Source: an uncultured Candidatus Saccharibacteria bacterium (GTDB taxonomy: Bacteria > Patescibacteriota > Saccharimonadia > Saccharimonadales > Saccharimonadaceae). From it: a stretch of DNA of 17,067 nt. How positions within the stretch are numbered: position 1 is the stretch's first letter; each line of letters opens with the position of its first letter. The notes below the pieces were generated by a model. The model was not told the origin of the DNA, did not search any database, and worked only from the letters and a program-made list of their open reading frames with translations. Of this stretch, positions 1-7,506 are shown one piece after another. The DNA lies in NCBI GenBank assembly GCA_947253995.1, contig CAMYBM010000010.1, forward strand, positions 1-17,067. The letters run 5' to 3'. The position numbers were made by a program, and so were the translations under genes.

Positions 1-1
1 C

Positions 2-1348
2 CTAGCCCAAATACTTAGCTAAGTCAGCAAGTTTGACTCGCTCTTGCTTGGCTGTGTCGCGATCACGAACCGTTACGTCATTTTGTTCCAACGAGTCGAA
101 GTCAACAACCACACAATGCGGCACGCCAATTTCATCAGCCTTGCGGTAACGTTTGCCAATATTGCCACTATCATCCCAGCTCACCTGACCCGGGAATTGC
201 TGATTGAGTTGATCAAATACTTTACGCGCCTGCTCAACTAAAGCTGGCTTATTCTTTAGCAAAGGTGATACAAGCACACGAACCGGCGCCAACTGTTTTG
301 GCAACCGCAAGACTTGCCGGGCGCTACCATCAATTTCATCACGATCATAAAACGCCGTCAGGATAGCCATAATTAAACGTTCTACACCGAATGATGGCTC
401 AATCACATGCGGCACAAATGGAGTGCTGCCATCCTTTGGCCGATATTCCATCGACTTCTTAGCCGCGCGCTGAATATTCATCAAATCAAAGTCAGTCCGA
501 TATGCCAACCCCATAAGCTCTTCTTGGCCAATCGGATAATCGAACAATACATCAATTGTTCGTTTACTATAGTGCGCACGATCGGCTGGCGGCACCTCAT
601 ATTGATGAATTTTCGTCGCCGGCAAACCAATCACATCAGTCAAAAATGCTAGCACCAATTCAAGCCATTGCTCAAACGCCTCCTGCCAATGATCCGGGTG
701 AATAAAGTATTCAATCTCCATCTGCTCAAACTCGCGCGAGCGAAAGATAAAATCTCGTGGGCTGATCTCATTTCGGAACGCCTTTCCTTGCTGTGCCAAA
801 CCAAATGGGACGTCCGGATAAACAGTATCAACAATATTACGATAATTTGTAAAAATACCCTGTGCCGTCTCTGGCCGTAAATACGCCACCGCGTCAGCCG
901 TATCGACTGCGCCAACTGTAGTTTTAAACATCATATTAAAACTGCGTACTTCTGATAGCGGGTTGCCATCCGGCGACTTGATCCCGTGTTCTTGAATTAG
1001 TTTGCTAATAGCGGCATTGTCCAAGCCTTCGGCATCAATTCCCTTGTCTTTAAGCAAGTGATCCGCACGATAACGCCGATGGTTAACGGTATCTTCAACC
1101 AGCGGGTCGGAAAACGTAGCAACATGCCCCGAGGCGCACCACACCATTGGATTCATGATGATGGCAGCATCAACGCCATACATATTGCGCCGATTATCAA
1201 CAAAAAATTGCCACCATAGATCTTTTACTCTGCGTTTCAGCTCTACACCCAATGGTCCGTAATCCCAAGTCCCAGCCAAACCGCCGTAAACGTCTGAACC
1301 TTGAAAAATAAACCCTCGCCGCTTACATAGTGAAATAATATCTTCCAT
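2..1348 (-). CDS. glyS: Glycyl-tRNA synthetase, dimeric (eukaryote/archaea-like) type
   Basis: Charges tRNA-Gly with glycine in the cytoplasm. The 448-residue protein opens with the family's N-terminal block (RRGFIFQGSDVYGG...WDYGPLG, about residues 10-35). It then shows class II motif 2 (FRNEISPRDFIFRSREF, about 192-208) and motif 3 (EPSFGVERLIMAIL, about 317-330), and ends in an anticodon-binding domain starting near LAPVRVLVSPL. Length is normal for the single-chain alpha2 enzyme, and no alpha/beta (glyQ/glyS) split is seen. ATG is at 1348 and the stop is TAG at 2-4, so the gene is complete with one base to spare at the window edge. A TATAAT lies seven bases before the ATG and there is no Shine-Dalgarno sequence, so the mRNA is probably leaderless. 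recO ends 34 bases upstream on the same strand. Confidence 0.97.
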   Translation of the reverse strand: MEDIISLCKRRGFIFQGSDVYGGLAGTWDYGPLGVELKRRVKDLWWQFFVDNRRNMYGVDAAIIMNPMVWCASGHVATFSDPLVEDTVNHRRYRADHLLKDKGIDAEGLDNAAISKLIQEHGIKSPDGNPLSEVRSFNMMFKTTVGAVDTADAVAYLRPETAQGIFTNYRNIVDTVYPDVPFGLAQQGKAFRNEISPRDFIFRSREFEQMEIEYFIHPDHWQEAFEQWLELVLAFLTDVIGLPATKIHQYEVPPADRAHYSKRTIDVLFDYPIGQEELMGLAYRTDFDLMNIQRAAKKSMEYRPKDGSTPFVPHVIEPSFGVERLIMAILTAFYDRDEIDGSARQVLRLPKQLAPVRVLVSPLLKNKPALVEQARKVFDQLNQQFPGQVSWDDSGNIGKRYRKADEIGVPHCVVVDFDSLEQNDVTVRDRDTAKQERVKLADLAKYLG

Positions 1349-1355
1349 AAGAACT

Positions 1356-1361
1356 ATTATA
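1356..1361 (-). promoter_or_regulatory. -10 element of glyS, leaderless configuration
   Basis: A perfect TATAAT on the minus strand lies seven bases before the glyS ATG, so transcription would start at or next to the start codon. No good -35 is visible (AGCCAC or TAGCCA at the expected distance, overlapping the recO stop). Confidence 0.65.
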
Positions 1362-1382
1362 CCCCATCAAAGACATCAGTGG

Positions 1383-2075
1383 CTACTGTTTTGCTGCTAC
1401 GCGCGCAAGATAGCAAGCATTATTGAGCGTGGCGTTATCCAAATCAGCCAACCGCATTGCAATTGACGCGTTGTTGGCCCGCAACACGCGCAATAACTTA
1501 ATGGTTTCAGTGTCAATCGTTCCTTGAGGATCAAAGTACATTACCTCCTCGTCAACATTGTAACTATACGTTGCGCCCTCCACTAGTTGCATGCCTGCTC
1601 GATCCGTCAACAGGTTAAGCTCATTGCCCGTAAAAGCGGCAAAGCGTAAATAGTACCATATCTCCACGATACGCAAGTCAACTGTTAGCTGATCAAGCAG
1701 CTTGAAAGTATCCCTTAAAGTATCATATAGATCGGTAGCTGTAACCTGGCTGGCTAGCTGCCCTACCTGTTTGATGACATTATAGCCAAACTGTAGCCGC
1801 TGATAATTCGTCATAATATTATCGTAGAAATGCAGCGTTCGTGCGCCTGTCAACGTCCACATGCCTGCTTGATTAAGTGAACTCCTAGCCAATGTGAGTT
1901 CGCACTCGCTAAACAACTCGATACCACCAGCCAGCCGTGACTTCGATCGCCGCACGCCGCGTGCAATTACGGCTAGCTGCCCAGCTTCTCGCGTCAAAAC
2001 GCTGAGAATACGATCAGCTTCCTTGTAATTAGTGCGCCGCAATATAATGGCCGTCACCTTAAGATTTTCAGACAT
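1383..2075 (-). CDS. recO: DNA repair protein RecO
   Basis: RecO works with RecR (RecFOR pathway) to load RecA on SSB-coated single-stranded DNA in gap repair. The 230-residue product has the diagnostic N-terminal OB-fold sequence (VTAIILRRTNYKEADRIL, then GQLAVIARGVRRSKSRLAGG, about residues 7-50), followed by the helical C-terminal part. No CxxC zinc motif is visible, as in many short RecO proteins. The ATG at 2075 is preceded by GGAGG with a six-base spacer. The start overlaps the end of the upstream response-regulator gene by 8 bases, so recO is probably translationally coupled as the third gene of that operon. Confidence 0.93.
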   Translation of the reverse strand: MSENLKVTAIILRRTNYKEADRILSVLTREAGQLAVIARGVRRSKSRLAGGIELFSECELTLARSSLNQAGMWTLTGARTLHFYDNIMTNYQRLQFGYNVIKQVGQLASQVTATDLYDTLRDTFKLLDQLTVDLRIVEIWYYLRFAAFTGNELNLLTDRAGMQLVEGATYSYNVDEEVMYFDPQGTIDTETIKLLRVLRANNASIAMRLADLDNATLNNACYLARVAAKQ

Positions 2076-2430
2076 AGCTAGCCTCCAACAGCTGACGTAA
2101 TTCTGTTGGCTGATACGTCGCTTTGTCTAATACGGCAACAACGCCGTAAGCCTTTAGATCTGACAGTTTAAGTCTCCGGCCGCTACTCGAAAGAACAATT
2201 TTCGGCAACCTCAAAGTATCATTGTAGCTTGCTAATTCATTCAATAAAGTCATTGCATTCACGTTACCGAGATGCCAGTCAAGTAACATAGCACCGGGGT
2301 GAAAAGTATCGATCATTGTGCAGGCAATCTGCGGGTCAGTCGCTGTAGCCGTAACGCACCCCCACGCCGTCAGCAAGCGCTGCATGCTATTCAGCAACAC
2401 AGTATCATCATCTAAGATCAAGACTCGCAA
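2068..2430 (-). CDS. Receiver-domain-only response regulator
   Basis: A 120-residue stand-alone CheY-like receiver. The phosphorylation pocket looks complete: acidic cluster D7-D8-D9, phospho-acceptor D51 (in LLDWHLG), switch serine S81/S82, and conserved lysine K103. There is no output domain, so any signal must pass by protein contact. The start is TTG at 2430, chosen because the receiver fold begins immediately (RVLILDDD) and a GGAG lies six bases upstream; no ATG is suitably placed. The gene overlaps the histidine-kinase-like gene before it by 13 bases and recO after it by 8 bases, which indicates a co-transcribed, coupled unit. Its likely partner is the adjacent kinase-like protein, but that protein lacks key catalytic residues, so the real phosphodonor is unknown. 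Confidence 0.9.
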   Translation of the reverse strand: MRVLILDDDTVLLNSMQRLLTAWGCVTATATDPQIACTMIDTFHPGAMLLDWHLGNVNAMTLLNELASYNDTLRLPKIVLSSSGRRLKLSDLKAYGVVAVLDKATYQPTELRQLLEASYV

Positions 2431-3110
2431 GTTTCACTCCATAACGATAACTGATGACTCTCTGGCAAATGTGCTTCCATTGTCACGCCACCCGATCGAC
2501 GCCGCCGCCAAGTAATTCGCCCCTGCATTGCCTGCGTCAAGCTCTCTGCAATTATGAGATTGAGCGTGCTAGCTAATGGGCGCGATAACCATGGGTTAAG
2601 CCGCCGCGTTAAATTAGCTTGATCCGGCAAGTCTGACGACCGGCTTTGATCACTAATAGCAAGTACTACCTCCCGCCGACGAGTCACGCGAGCGCTTAGC
2701 TTTACCGGCTTAGTGCTATACTTCAAAGCATCGATAGCAGAGCGCGTCAAAAATTGCACTAACGCTTGGTAATCACCTAACAGTACCGCACTGCGACGTG
2801 GACACTGACAAACAAATTTCCGCTGCATAGCATGAGCGACAGGCGCCACGCGTTGATTGATATCACCAAACAATTGATCAACCGCAATTGGCCGCAAAGA
2901 CAGCTGATCCGGCGATAGCTGTGCTATTTGCAAAGCATCGACTATCCCCAAGGCTTCACCTAAGGTACCGATAGCCTGCTGCAAATTGGTATCCGACGCA
3001 CCGCAGACAGACATCTCTAACAATAATTGGCGCAAGCGTACGAGCGGGGCGCGTAAATCACGCGTTGCCGCCTTCAACGGCATGTTACATTCTCCCCCCG
3101 CATGCTTCAT
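2418..3110 (-). CDS. Histidine-kinase-like protein, degenerate (probable pseudokinase)
   Basis: A 230-residue soluble protein with the outline of a histidine kinase core. The dimerisation helix (ATRDLRAPLVRLRQLLLEM, about residues 14-32) matches the usual HELRTPL segment but has Arg17 where the phospho-accepting His should be. The ATP-binding half keeps a shadow of the N box (FLTRSAIDALKYS), with Asp for the key Asn. The G1 position reads DQSRS instead of DxGxG, and the glycine-rich G2 loop is replaced by RPLASTLNLIIAES. There is no transmembrane or sensor domain. ATG 3110 lies six bases after a TGCTATACT -10 element (leaderless start); ATG 3083 has GGGGGGAG upstream and is an equally reasonable start. 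The stop is TGA. It is the first gene of the operon with a receiver protein and recO; a scaffold or regulatory role is inferred. Confidence 0.75.
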   Translation of the reverse strand: MKHAGGECNMPLKAATRDLRAPLVRLRQLLLEMSVCGASDTNLQQAIGTLGEALGIVDALQIAQLSPDQLSLRPIAVDQLFGDINQRVAPVAHAMQRKFVCQCPRRSAVLLGDYQALVQFLTRSAIDALKYSTKPVKLSARVTRRREVVLAISDQSRSSDLPDQANLTRRLNPWLSRPLASTLNLIIAESLTQAMQGRITWRRRRSGGVTMEAHLPESHQLSLWSETCES

Positions 3111-3116
3111 GCCTTT

Positions 3117-3125
3117 AGTATAGCA
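3117..3125 (-). promoter_or_regulatory. Extended -10 promoter of the kinase-like/response regulator/recO operon
   Basis: TGCTATACT reads on the minus strand, with the hexamer six bases before ATG 3110. It begins within the T tract of the terminator of the upstream gene, so the two signals are nested. Confidence 0.55.
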
Positions 3126-3149
3126 AAAAGTAGCACTTAAATGCTACTT
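3125..3149 (-). terminator. Rho-independent terminator after the 3162-3848 gene
   Basis: An 8-bp perfect stem (AAGTAGCA at 3149-3142 with TGCTACTT at 3135-3128, six-base loop) runs into five T residues on the minus strand, 12 bases past the stop codon at 3162. The stem is AT-rich, so it may be leaky. Confidence 0.7.
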
Positions 3150-3161
3150 ATGCTTAAATAA

Positions 3162-3848
3162 CTAAGGCTGAAAACGCAGCGAGCGCAAAATCGTATTATT
3201 AAAGTCTTTCATGTATTCTTGGCTATCGACATAAAGACGCAAAGTTTTATCGCGCACCTTAAATACTACTACAGAGCCATTAATCGTTGGGGTAAGTTGC
3301 CCATCAAACCGCATACCTTGATAGCCGGCAAAACCTTCCTCGGCGCCAATAGTAATTGGCGCAGCCTTCACAATTCCCTTATCAACCAATGACCGATATT
3401 CCGAAAGTACCTCTGAATAATCGCGCGATATCACATTCACGCGCAAGGCGTATGGCGTAACATCAGGGTTTACCTTTGGCACAAGACTAGGTGCAAAATA
3501 AACCGAAAGAACTTGAGCTGTCGAATCGGCTAAATAAGCCGACCACGTCTTTGGATAAGAAAATCGCACCGAACCGGTGTCAGCTGAACCTTGATAAGTG
3601 CGGTTAGGTGTCTTTTCACGCTCCAAAAAAGCTACGTTATCTTGTTTGGTCTGCTCTTCTTTAGCCTTAGTGACGGCTAGATTAATCTTAGTTTGCCCAT
3701 TCTTCTGCCAATCGGTCATTTGCGAATATGCCCAGATAAAAGCACCGCAAGCTGCCAACAAAAATACTCCCAAAACAATAGTTGAGACTAGCAAAGGGTT
3801 GACTACGCCCTGCTCGTCGTATCGTTCCACCGTGTGATGATTGTTCAT
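3162..3848 (-). CDS. Single-span membrane protein with PsbP-like extracytoplasmic domain, function unknown
   Basis: A 228-residue protein with a short charged N terminus and one strong membrane helix (about residues 16-42, VNPLLVSTIVLGVFLLAACG onward). A polar, probably coiled stretch follows (about 45-75, rich in K, E, Q). The globular C-terminal domain begins near SVRFSYPKTWSAYL (about 92), a start typical of the PsbP-like/lipoprotein-type domains common in patescibacterial membrane proteins. With the N terminus inside, the domain would face outward. ATG 3848 lies six bases after TGCTAAAAT, so the mRNA is probably leaderless; no Shine-Dalgarno is present. It is flanked by its own promoter and a terminator, hence monocistronic. 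The resemblance is to the fold's opening strands only; no specific function can be assigned. Confidence 0.85.
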   Translation of the reverse strand: MNNHHTVERYDEQGVVNPLLVSTIVLGVFLLAACGAFIWAYSQMTDWQKNGQTKINLAVTKAKEEQTKQDNVAFLEREKTPNRTYQGSADTGSVRFSYPKTWSAYLADSTAQVLSVYFAPSLVPKVNPDVTPYALRVNVISRDYSEVLSEYRSLVDKGIVKAAPITIGAEEGFAGYQGMRFDGQLTPTINGSVVVFKVRDKTLRLYVDSQEYMKDFNNTILRSLRFQP

Positions 3849-3854
3849 AAATCT

Positions 3855-3863
3855 ATTTTAGCA
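3855..3863 (-). promoter_or_regulatory. Extended -10 promoter, leaderless configuration
   Basis: TGCTAAAAT on the minus strand, with the hexamer (3855-3860) six bases before the ATG at 3848. No clear -35. Confidence 0.55.
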
Positions 3864-3915
3864 TAAGTTAAATCGTACTACAAATTTACCTTAGGTGTAG
3901 CCCAAGTATCAGAAT

Positions 3916-5970
3916 CTACTTTGCTGGAGCTAGCACCACGCGCAAGGCTCCATACTCATTGGCATTACCATTATAATCGCCCGAATAAAAGACGCCGAAA
4001 TACGACCAATCTGCGTGACCACCACGCATAAACCACGGTGATACATAGCTAACGAAATCTGCCGACTGGTTGCCCCACTGGCTATTATAGTCGCCGCTCT
4101 TGCCATTATTAACTTCATATAAGGCTTGACCGCCGCAAGATTCATAGGTGCAGGCGTTAAAGCTATTCTTGTCTGTATTGTAGTAGAGATTGGCGTAAGG
4201 GCGACGCGGAGTATTAGTAAAGTAATCGGTAATTTGGCTGCTAGTGTTGTCGGCGGTGTAAGCGGCAGAAACATATTCCCAACCACCACCAACAAGATCG
4301 TATATACCGGTTGGGTTATTGGTCGTACTGGCGAGCATGCCAAGCTTGCCATTGTAAGACCGCTCTAAATTACTAACACTACATGCAGACTGAGTACCAA
4401 AACCTTTACCGTCGTAGTAAACGATATCCTTATCTTCCGGTAAACCCGGACCGCAGCCAGTCGTACCGTTACTATCATGACCGTCCAACGTACTCGGCTG
4501 AATTTGCTTGTTCATCTGGACACCATCATGACCAGCACCATAGCGACTAGCACTAAGGTAAGCAATTGCACCCCAGTCGTTGTTAGTCAGCATACGCGAA
4601 CTGAGAGAACTCAGATGATGACTATTTTGTGGAATCAGTACATCTGATTGGTTGCCGTAATGATTGGCTGGATCCTCAACGCCAAGACGCGTAGCGGTAG
4701 CGTACATGAGGCCGAGGTTACGTGTTGTTGGATCTTCGCCGGACAGATGTCGATGGTTCGGTAGAATGGTTGGGTCAGTTGGAGTGCCGGTAGTTTCAAA
4801 CTTACCAACCCAGATGCCGTTGAGTTCCTTGGTACCAAAGGTAAAGGCTGGATGCGTTGACCAGGTAGTTGAGTTAAGGGTACGTGTAGTCGTTGGGTAG
4901 TTACGATCAAGGTTGCATTCCGTGCGGTAGTCGTGATTGGCACCAGTGGTACATTTAGCTGGGTGCTTCTTTGGAGTCTGATTATTCTCAAAAATAATAT
5001 CAAAGTTTTCAGCAGTAACCACACCATCCGTACCATCACGACGCATTACCTCGTAGGCGTAACGTGGGACGTAGGTGTAGTAACCAAGGACGTCCGCCTC
5101 GTCAAGAGTAGTAGCTTTGCCTTGGTACTTAGCTAATTTATCTGGCTTAATGGTTACAGCATTGGCCCAATGCTTCTGGCCATAGTCATACCAATTCCCC
5201 TTGTTAAGAGCATCCTCAGGTCTAGCAATTGTCGTCCATTCGGCATGATCGTGAGTGCCGGTATATTTGATTGGCACCATATTATCATCTAGGTCAACGA
5301 GGCACGAACTGTTAATGTCACCCGAACGACAGACAGCGGAACCCTGCATATGGGCACGACGCCGTTGCCAACCCAAGAACTTAGGCGCCGGCTTCGAGGT
5401 AACAGTGTAAGTAACGGTAGTTTGATAGACATCAGCCCGTGAAGCCTCCGGTGTTAACTTAGCAGCGTAAAGAATAGCGATATCACAACGCGCTGGGCTA
5501 GCACAAGTAGCCGCTGATTTCTTTGACGCAGTGTCAATTATGCCAGCCGCTTGACTAGCAGGAACAACGCCAAACCGCGAATTATGCGTTAAGCGCGTAG
5601 GGTTAAGCATGTAACCCCACTGATTAGAGCCCAACTTGCCATTTGCGGATACACTGTCAACTTGTCGCGCACTGTCAGTCTGGCCAGCAAGCGCGCTAGT
5701 AGCAGCTTTCATTGTAAGATTAAAACCATAAAGTCCAGCCACAGCGTGCAGCTTAGACGTAGCGCTGTAGAGAGATGTGGCGGAATCGTAGACAAAAGGT
5801 TGATCGACTTCAACATTAAGCATTACCCCCTGAAACTCACCCGCATCTTCTGGATTGGCCACATCAGCTGCAGCCCCAACCGACAACGACGCAGCGACAC
5901 TAATGCCTAAAACTAACGCCGCGACTAATCCGCCCCGTGATAAATAACTTTGCACAAGACCACACCGCAT
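3916..5970 (-). CDS. Secreted surface protein A with C-terminal SUMF1/C-type-lectin-fold domain
   Basis: A 684-residue secreted protein. A signal peptide covers about residues 1-35 (hydrophobic LVAALVLGISVAASLSVG, Ala-rich end). Next is a Thr/Ser-rich beta-type domain (about 45-200, ending YQTTVTYTVTSKPAPK) and a two-Cys linker (CRSGD...C.VDLD). A long SUMF1/FGE-like region runs to the end, with conserved blocks PRYAYEVMRRDGTD, GIWVGKFETTGT, DWGAIAYLSASRYGAG, NPTGIYDLVGG and CTYESCGGQALYE. The tail WFMRGG...W...ALRVVLAP is the closing strand set of the lectin fold used by formylglycine-generating-enzyme-like and DGR-variable proteins. There is no LPXTG or C-terminal membrane anchor. ATG 5970 has AGGAGGAG six bases upstream. 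It is paralogous to the two genes at 13247-17067, but its tail uses different codons. Likely role: binding at the cell surface (inference). Confidence 0.85.
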   Translation of the reverse strand: MRCGLVQSYLSRGGLVAALVLGISVAASLSVGAAADVANPEDAGEFQGVMLNVEVDQPFVYDSATSLYSATSKLHAVAGLYGFNLTMKAATSALAGQTDSARQVDSVSANGKLGSNQWGYMLNPTRLTHNSRFGVVPASQAAGIIDTASKKSAATCASPARCDIAILYAAKLTPEASRADVYQTTVTYTVTSKPAPKFLGWQRRRAHMQGSAVCRSGDINSSCLVDLDDNMVPIKYTGTHDHAEWTTIARPEDALNKGNWYDYGQKHWANAVTIKPDKLAKYQGKATTLDEADVLGYYTYVPRYAYEVMRRDGTDGVVTAENFDIIFENNQTPKKHPAKCTTGANHDYRTECNLDRNYPTTTRTLNSTTWSTHPAFTFGTKELNGIWVGKFETTGTPTDPTILPNHRHLSGEDPTTRNLGLMYATATRLGVEDPANHYGNQSDVLIPQNSHHLSSLSSRMLTNNDWGAIAYLSASRYGAGHDGVQMNKQIQPSTLDGHDSNGTTGCGPGLPEDKDIVYYDGKGFGTQSACSVSNLERSYNGKLGMLASTTNNPTGIYDLVGGGWEYVSAAYTADNTSSQITDYFTNTPRRPYANLYYNTDKNSFNACTYESCGGQALYEVNNGKSGDYNSQWGNQSADFVSYVSPWFMRGGHADWSYFGVFYSGDYNGNANEYGALRVVLAPAK
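3952..4074 (-). other. Variable-region-like tail of surface protein A
   Basis: About 41 codons from after the QW to just before ALRVVLAP. They align with the hypervariable tails of proteins B and C and differ at the same scattered positions, while W, RGG, W, GVF and the terminal LRVVLAP are kept. Codon choice across the whole tail differs from B and C, so it would not share their template. Confidence 0.5.
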
Positions 5971-6011
5971 TGTCTCCTCCTGGCTATAACACTCTTATAT
6001 TACCTATGCTT

Positions 6012-6041
6012 ATCATAGCACAACGGTATTAATCGGGGCAA
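6012..6041 (-). promoter_or_regulatory. Candidate promoter of surface protein A
   Basis: TTGCCC (6041-6036), 18-base spacer, TATGAT (6017-6012) on the minus strand. This leaves a leader of roughly 35 bases carrying the AGGAGGAG ribosome site. An alternative pair, TTGTGC/17/ATATAA, lies slightly closer to the gene. The long leader contrasts with the leaderless neighbours. Confidence 0.45.
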
Positions 6042-6044
6042 TGT

Positions 6045-6257
6045 CTACTGCTCAAGTTTTAGCTTAATTTGATTGACCTTGTTCTCAGTCACGGCTAGCT
6101 TAGCCTTAATCGCCTCAGCCAGCTGCGTCCCACGTTCAAATTTTTGACTAGCAACTTCAACATCAACATCCGGCTGATTAAACCATTCAACTGTTGCTTT
6201 AAGCTCTGCCATTAACTCGGTTAAGCTCATCTGTTCAATTGATTTTGTCTCTGACAT
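6045..6257 (-). CDS. xseB: Exodeoxyribonuclease VII small subunit
   Basis: The 70-residue small subunit of exonuclease VII, which binds along the large subunit's coiled coil and is needed for processive degradation of single-stranded DNA to short oligonucleotides. The family pattern is visible: SLTELMAELKATVEWFNQPDVDVEVASQ, then FERGTQLAEAIKAKL, with a coiled-coil C terminus. Length is typical. ATG 6257 has GGAGG with a six-base spacer. The gene overlaps the 3' end of xseA by 23 bases and is the last gene of the flippase-xseA-xseB operon. Confidence 0.92.
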   Translation of the reverse strand: MSETKSIEQMSLTELMAELKATVEWFNQPDVDVEVASQKFERGTQLAEAIKAKLAVTENKVNQIKLKLEQ

Positions 6258-7506
6258 CTTTTACCTCCATTGTAATTAATTGTTTAGCTGTCTCAGCTGT
6301 CACAGTATCACCTTTACACGGCGCCCGCAACAAATGTTTACCCTGCCATAAGATAGCATAGCCGCGCCCTAACACCGCCTTTGGATCATATGCTAGCAGC
6401 GTTGCTTGCAAGCTTTGGTATTGCAGCTGTTTATGCTTAAGCTGATTCATCATCTGCTGCACCAGCATTGCAACACTTGAAGCTATCGTCGCTTCCACGC
6501 CATCTAACTGAAATTTTATCTGTTGGTTAAGCTGCCACAGACTCGTTTGCACATCGCTCTTACTTGCACGCAAAGCCGCGTCCACTCCTTGACATAGTCC
6601 ACCAATTAACGCTTGCAAACGCTCGCGCCAACGGATACTACTAGCAGCCAAAGCATCGGTTATTGCCGCAATATCATTGGTTGTCTGCGCCAGCAGCTCG
6701 CGCCGATCTGGCACCAATAGTTCCGCCGCGTTAGATGGAGTCGAAGCGCGCCGATCAGCCACTAAGTCAATCAAAGTAACGTCAATCTCGTGACCAACTC
6801 CCGACATAACCGGGATACGACTTGCTGCCACGGCGCGCACTAGCGCTTCATCATCAAAGACAGCCAAATCTTCGCGCGATCCGCCACCGCGCAAAATACA
6901 CAATACTTCTGGCAGCTCCGGCAATTGATTAAACTGTCGCACTGCCGCCGCAATTTGTTCCGCCGCGGTTTCACCCTGTACCTGCGTCGATATCACGTCA
7001 ATCTGTAGTCCGCCCATCCGTTCCCCAACAATTTTAATAAAGTCTTTGTAGCCAGCTGCATCAACCGATGAAATAACGCCAATATGATGTGGTAAAACTG
7101 GTAGCGGCCGCTTACGCGCGTCGTCGAACAGACCTTCTTGTGTTAGCTTTTGCTTTAACAGCTCGAACGCACGTTTGAGGGCTCCTTCGCCGAACGGCTT
7201 AATTGCCTGCACCGTCAACGAAAAACGTCCAAACTTTGTTATCTGTGGCTTAACGCGCACCTTCACCTGCATGCCGTTCTCTATTGCCATACGTAAATTA
7301 GCCAACGGCATAAAACAGCTCAGTACCGTGTCTTGATCTTTTAGGTCAAAAAACACCCAACGATCGTGATTAACCTTATAATTAGCAATTTCACCCATGA
7401 TGTCGATCATTGGCACGGCCATATCAAGTGACTGATTGATAACGGCGCGCGCCTCGCTCACGCTAAAGCACGGTGGCATGCCAATTGGAGAACTTGTGCT
7501 ACCCAC
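6235..7506 (-). CDS. xseA: Exodeoxyribonuclease VII large subunit
   Basis: The catalytic subunit of exonuclease VII, which degrades single-stranded DNA from both ends. The 423-residue protein has the N-terminal OB-fold (FSVSEARAVIN, then GEIANYKVNHDRWVFFDLKD, about residues 14-58). The catalytic domain follows (VISSVDAAGYKDF; CILRGGGSREDL; VMSGVGHEIDVTLIDLVADRRASTPSNAAEL), then a long helical region and a C-terminal GYAIL segment. The start is GTG at 7506, overlapping the upstream stop in GTGGGTAG, with GAGG six bases before it. The in-frame ATG nine codons later (7479) lacks a ribosome site, so GTG is preferred. It is coupled to xseB downstream by overlap. Confidence 0.95.
   Translation of the reverse strand: MGSTSSPIGMPPCFSVSEARAVINQSLDMAVPMIDIMGEIANYKVNHDRWVFFDLKDQDTVLSCFMPLANLRMAIENGMQVKVRVKPQITKFGRFSLTVQAIKPFGEGALKRAFELLKQKLTQEGLFDDARKRPLPVLPHHIGVISSVDAAGYKDFIKIVGERMGGLQIDVISTQVQGETAAEQIAAAVRQFNQLPELPEVLCILRGGGSREDLAVFDDEALVRAVAASRIPVMSGVGHEIDVTLIDLVADRRASTPSNAAELLVPDRRELLAQTTNDIAAITDALAASSIRWRERLQALIGGLCQGVDAALRASKSDVQTSLWQLNQQIKFQLDGVEATIASSVAMLVQQMMNQLKHKQLQYQSLQATLLAYDPKAVLGRGYAILWQGKHLLRAPCKGDTVTAETAKQLITMEVKDVRDKIN

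Noticed and set aside
2418..2420. Possible alternative genetic code (TGA as glycine), as in some other CPR lineages.
   Set aside because: TGA correctly ends the kinase-like gene inside the overlap with the response regulator, and no family alignment here needs TGA to be read through.
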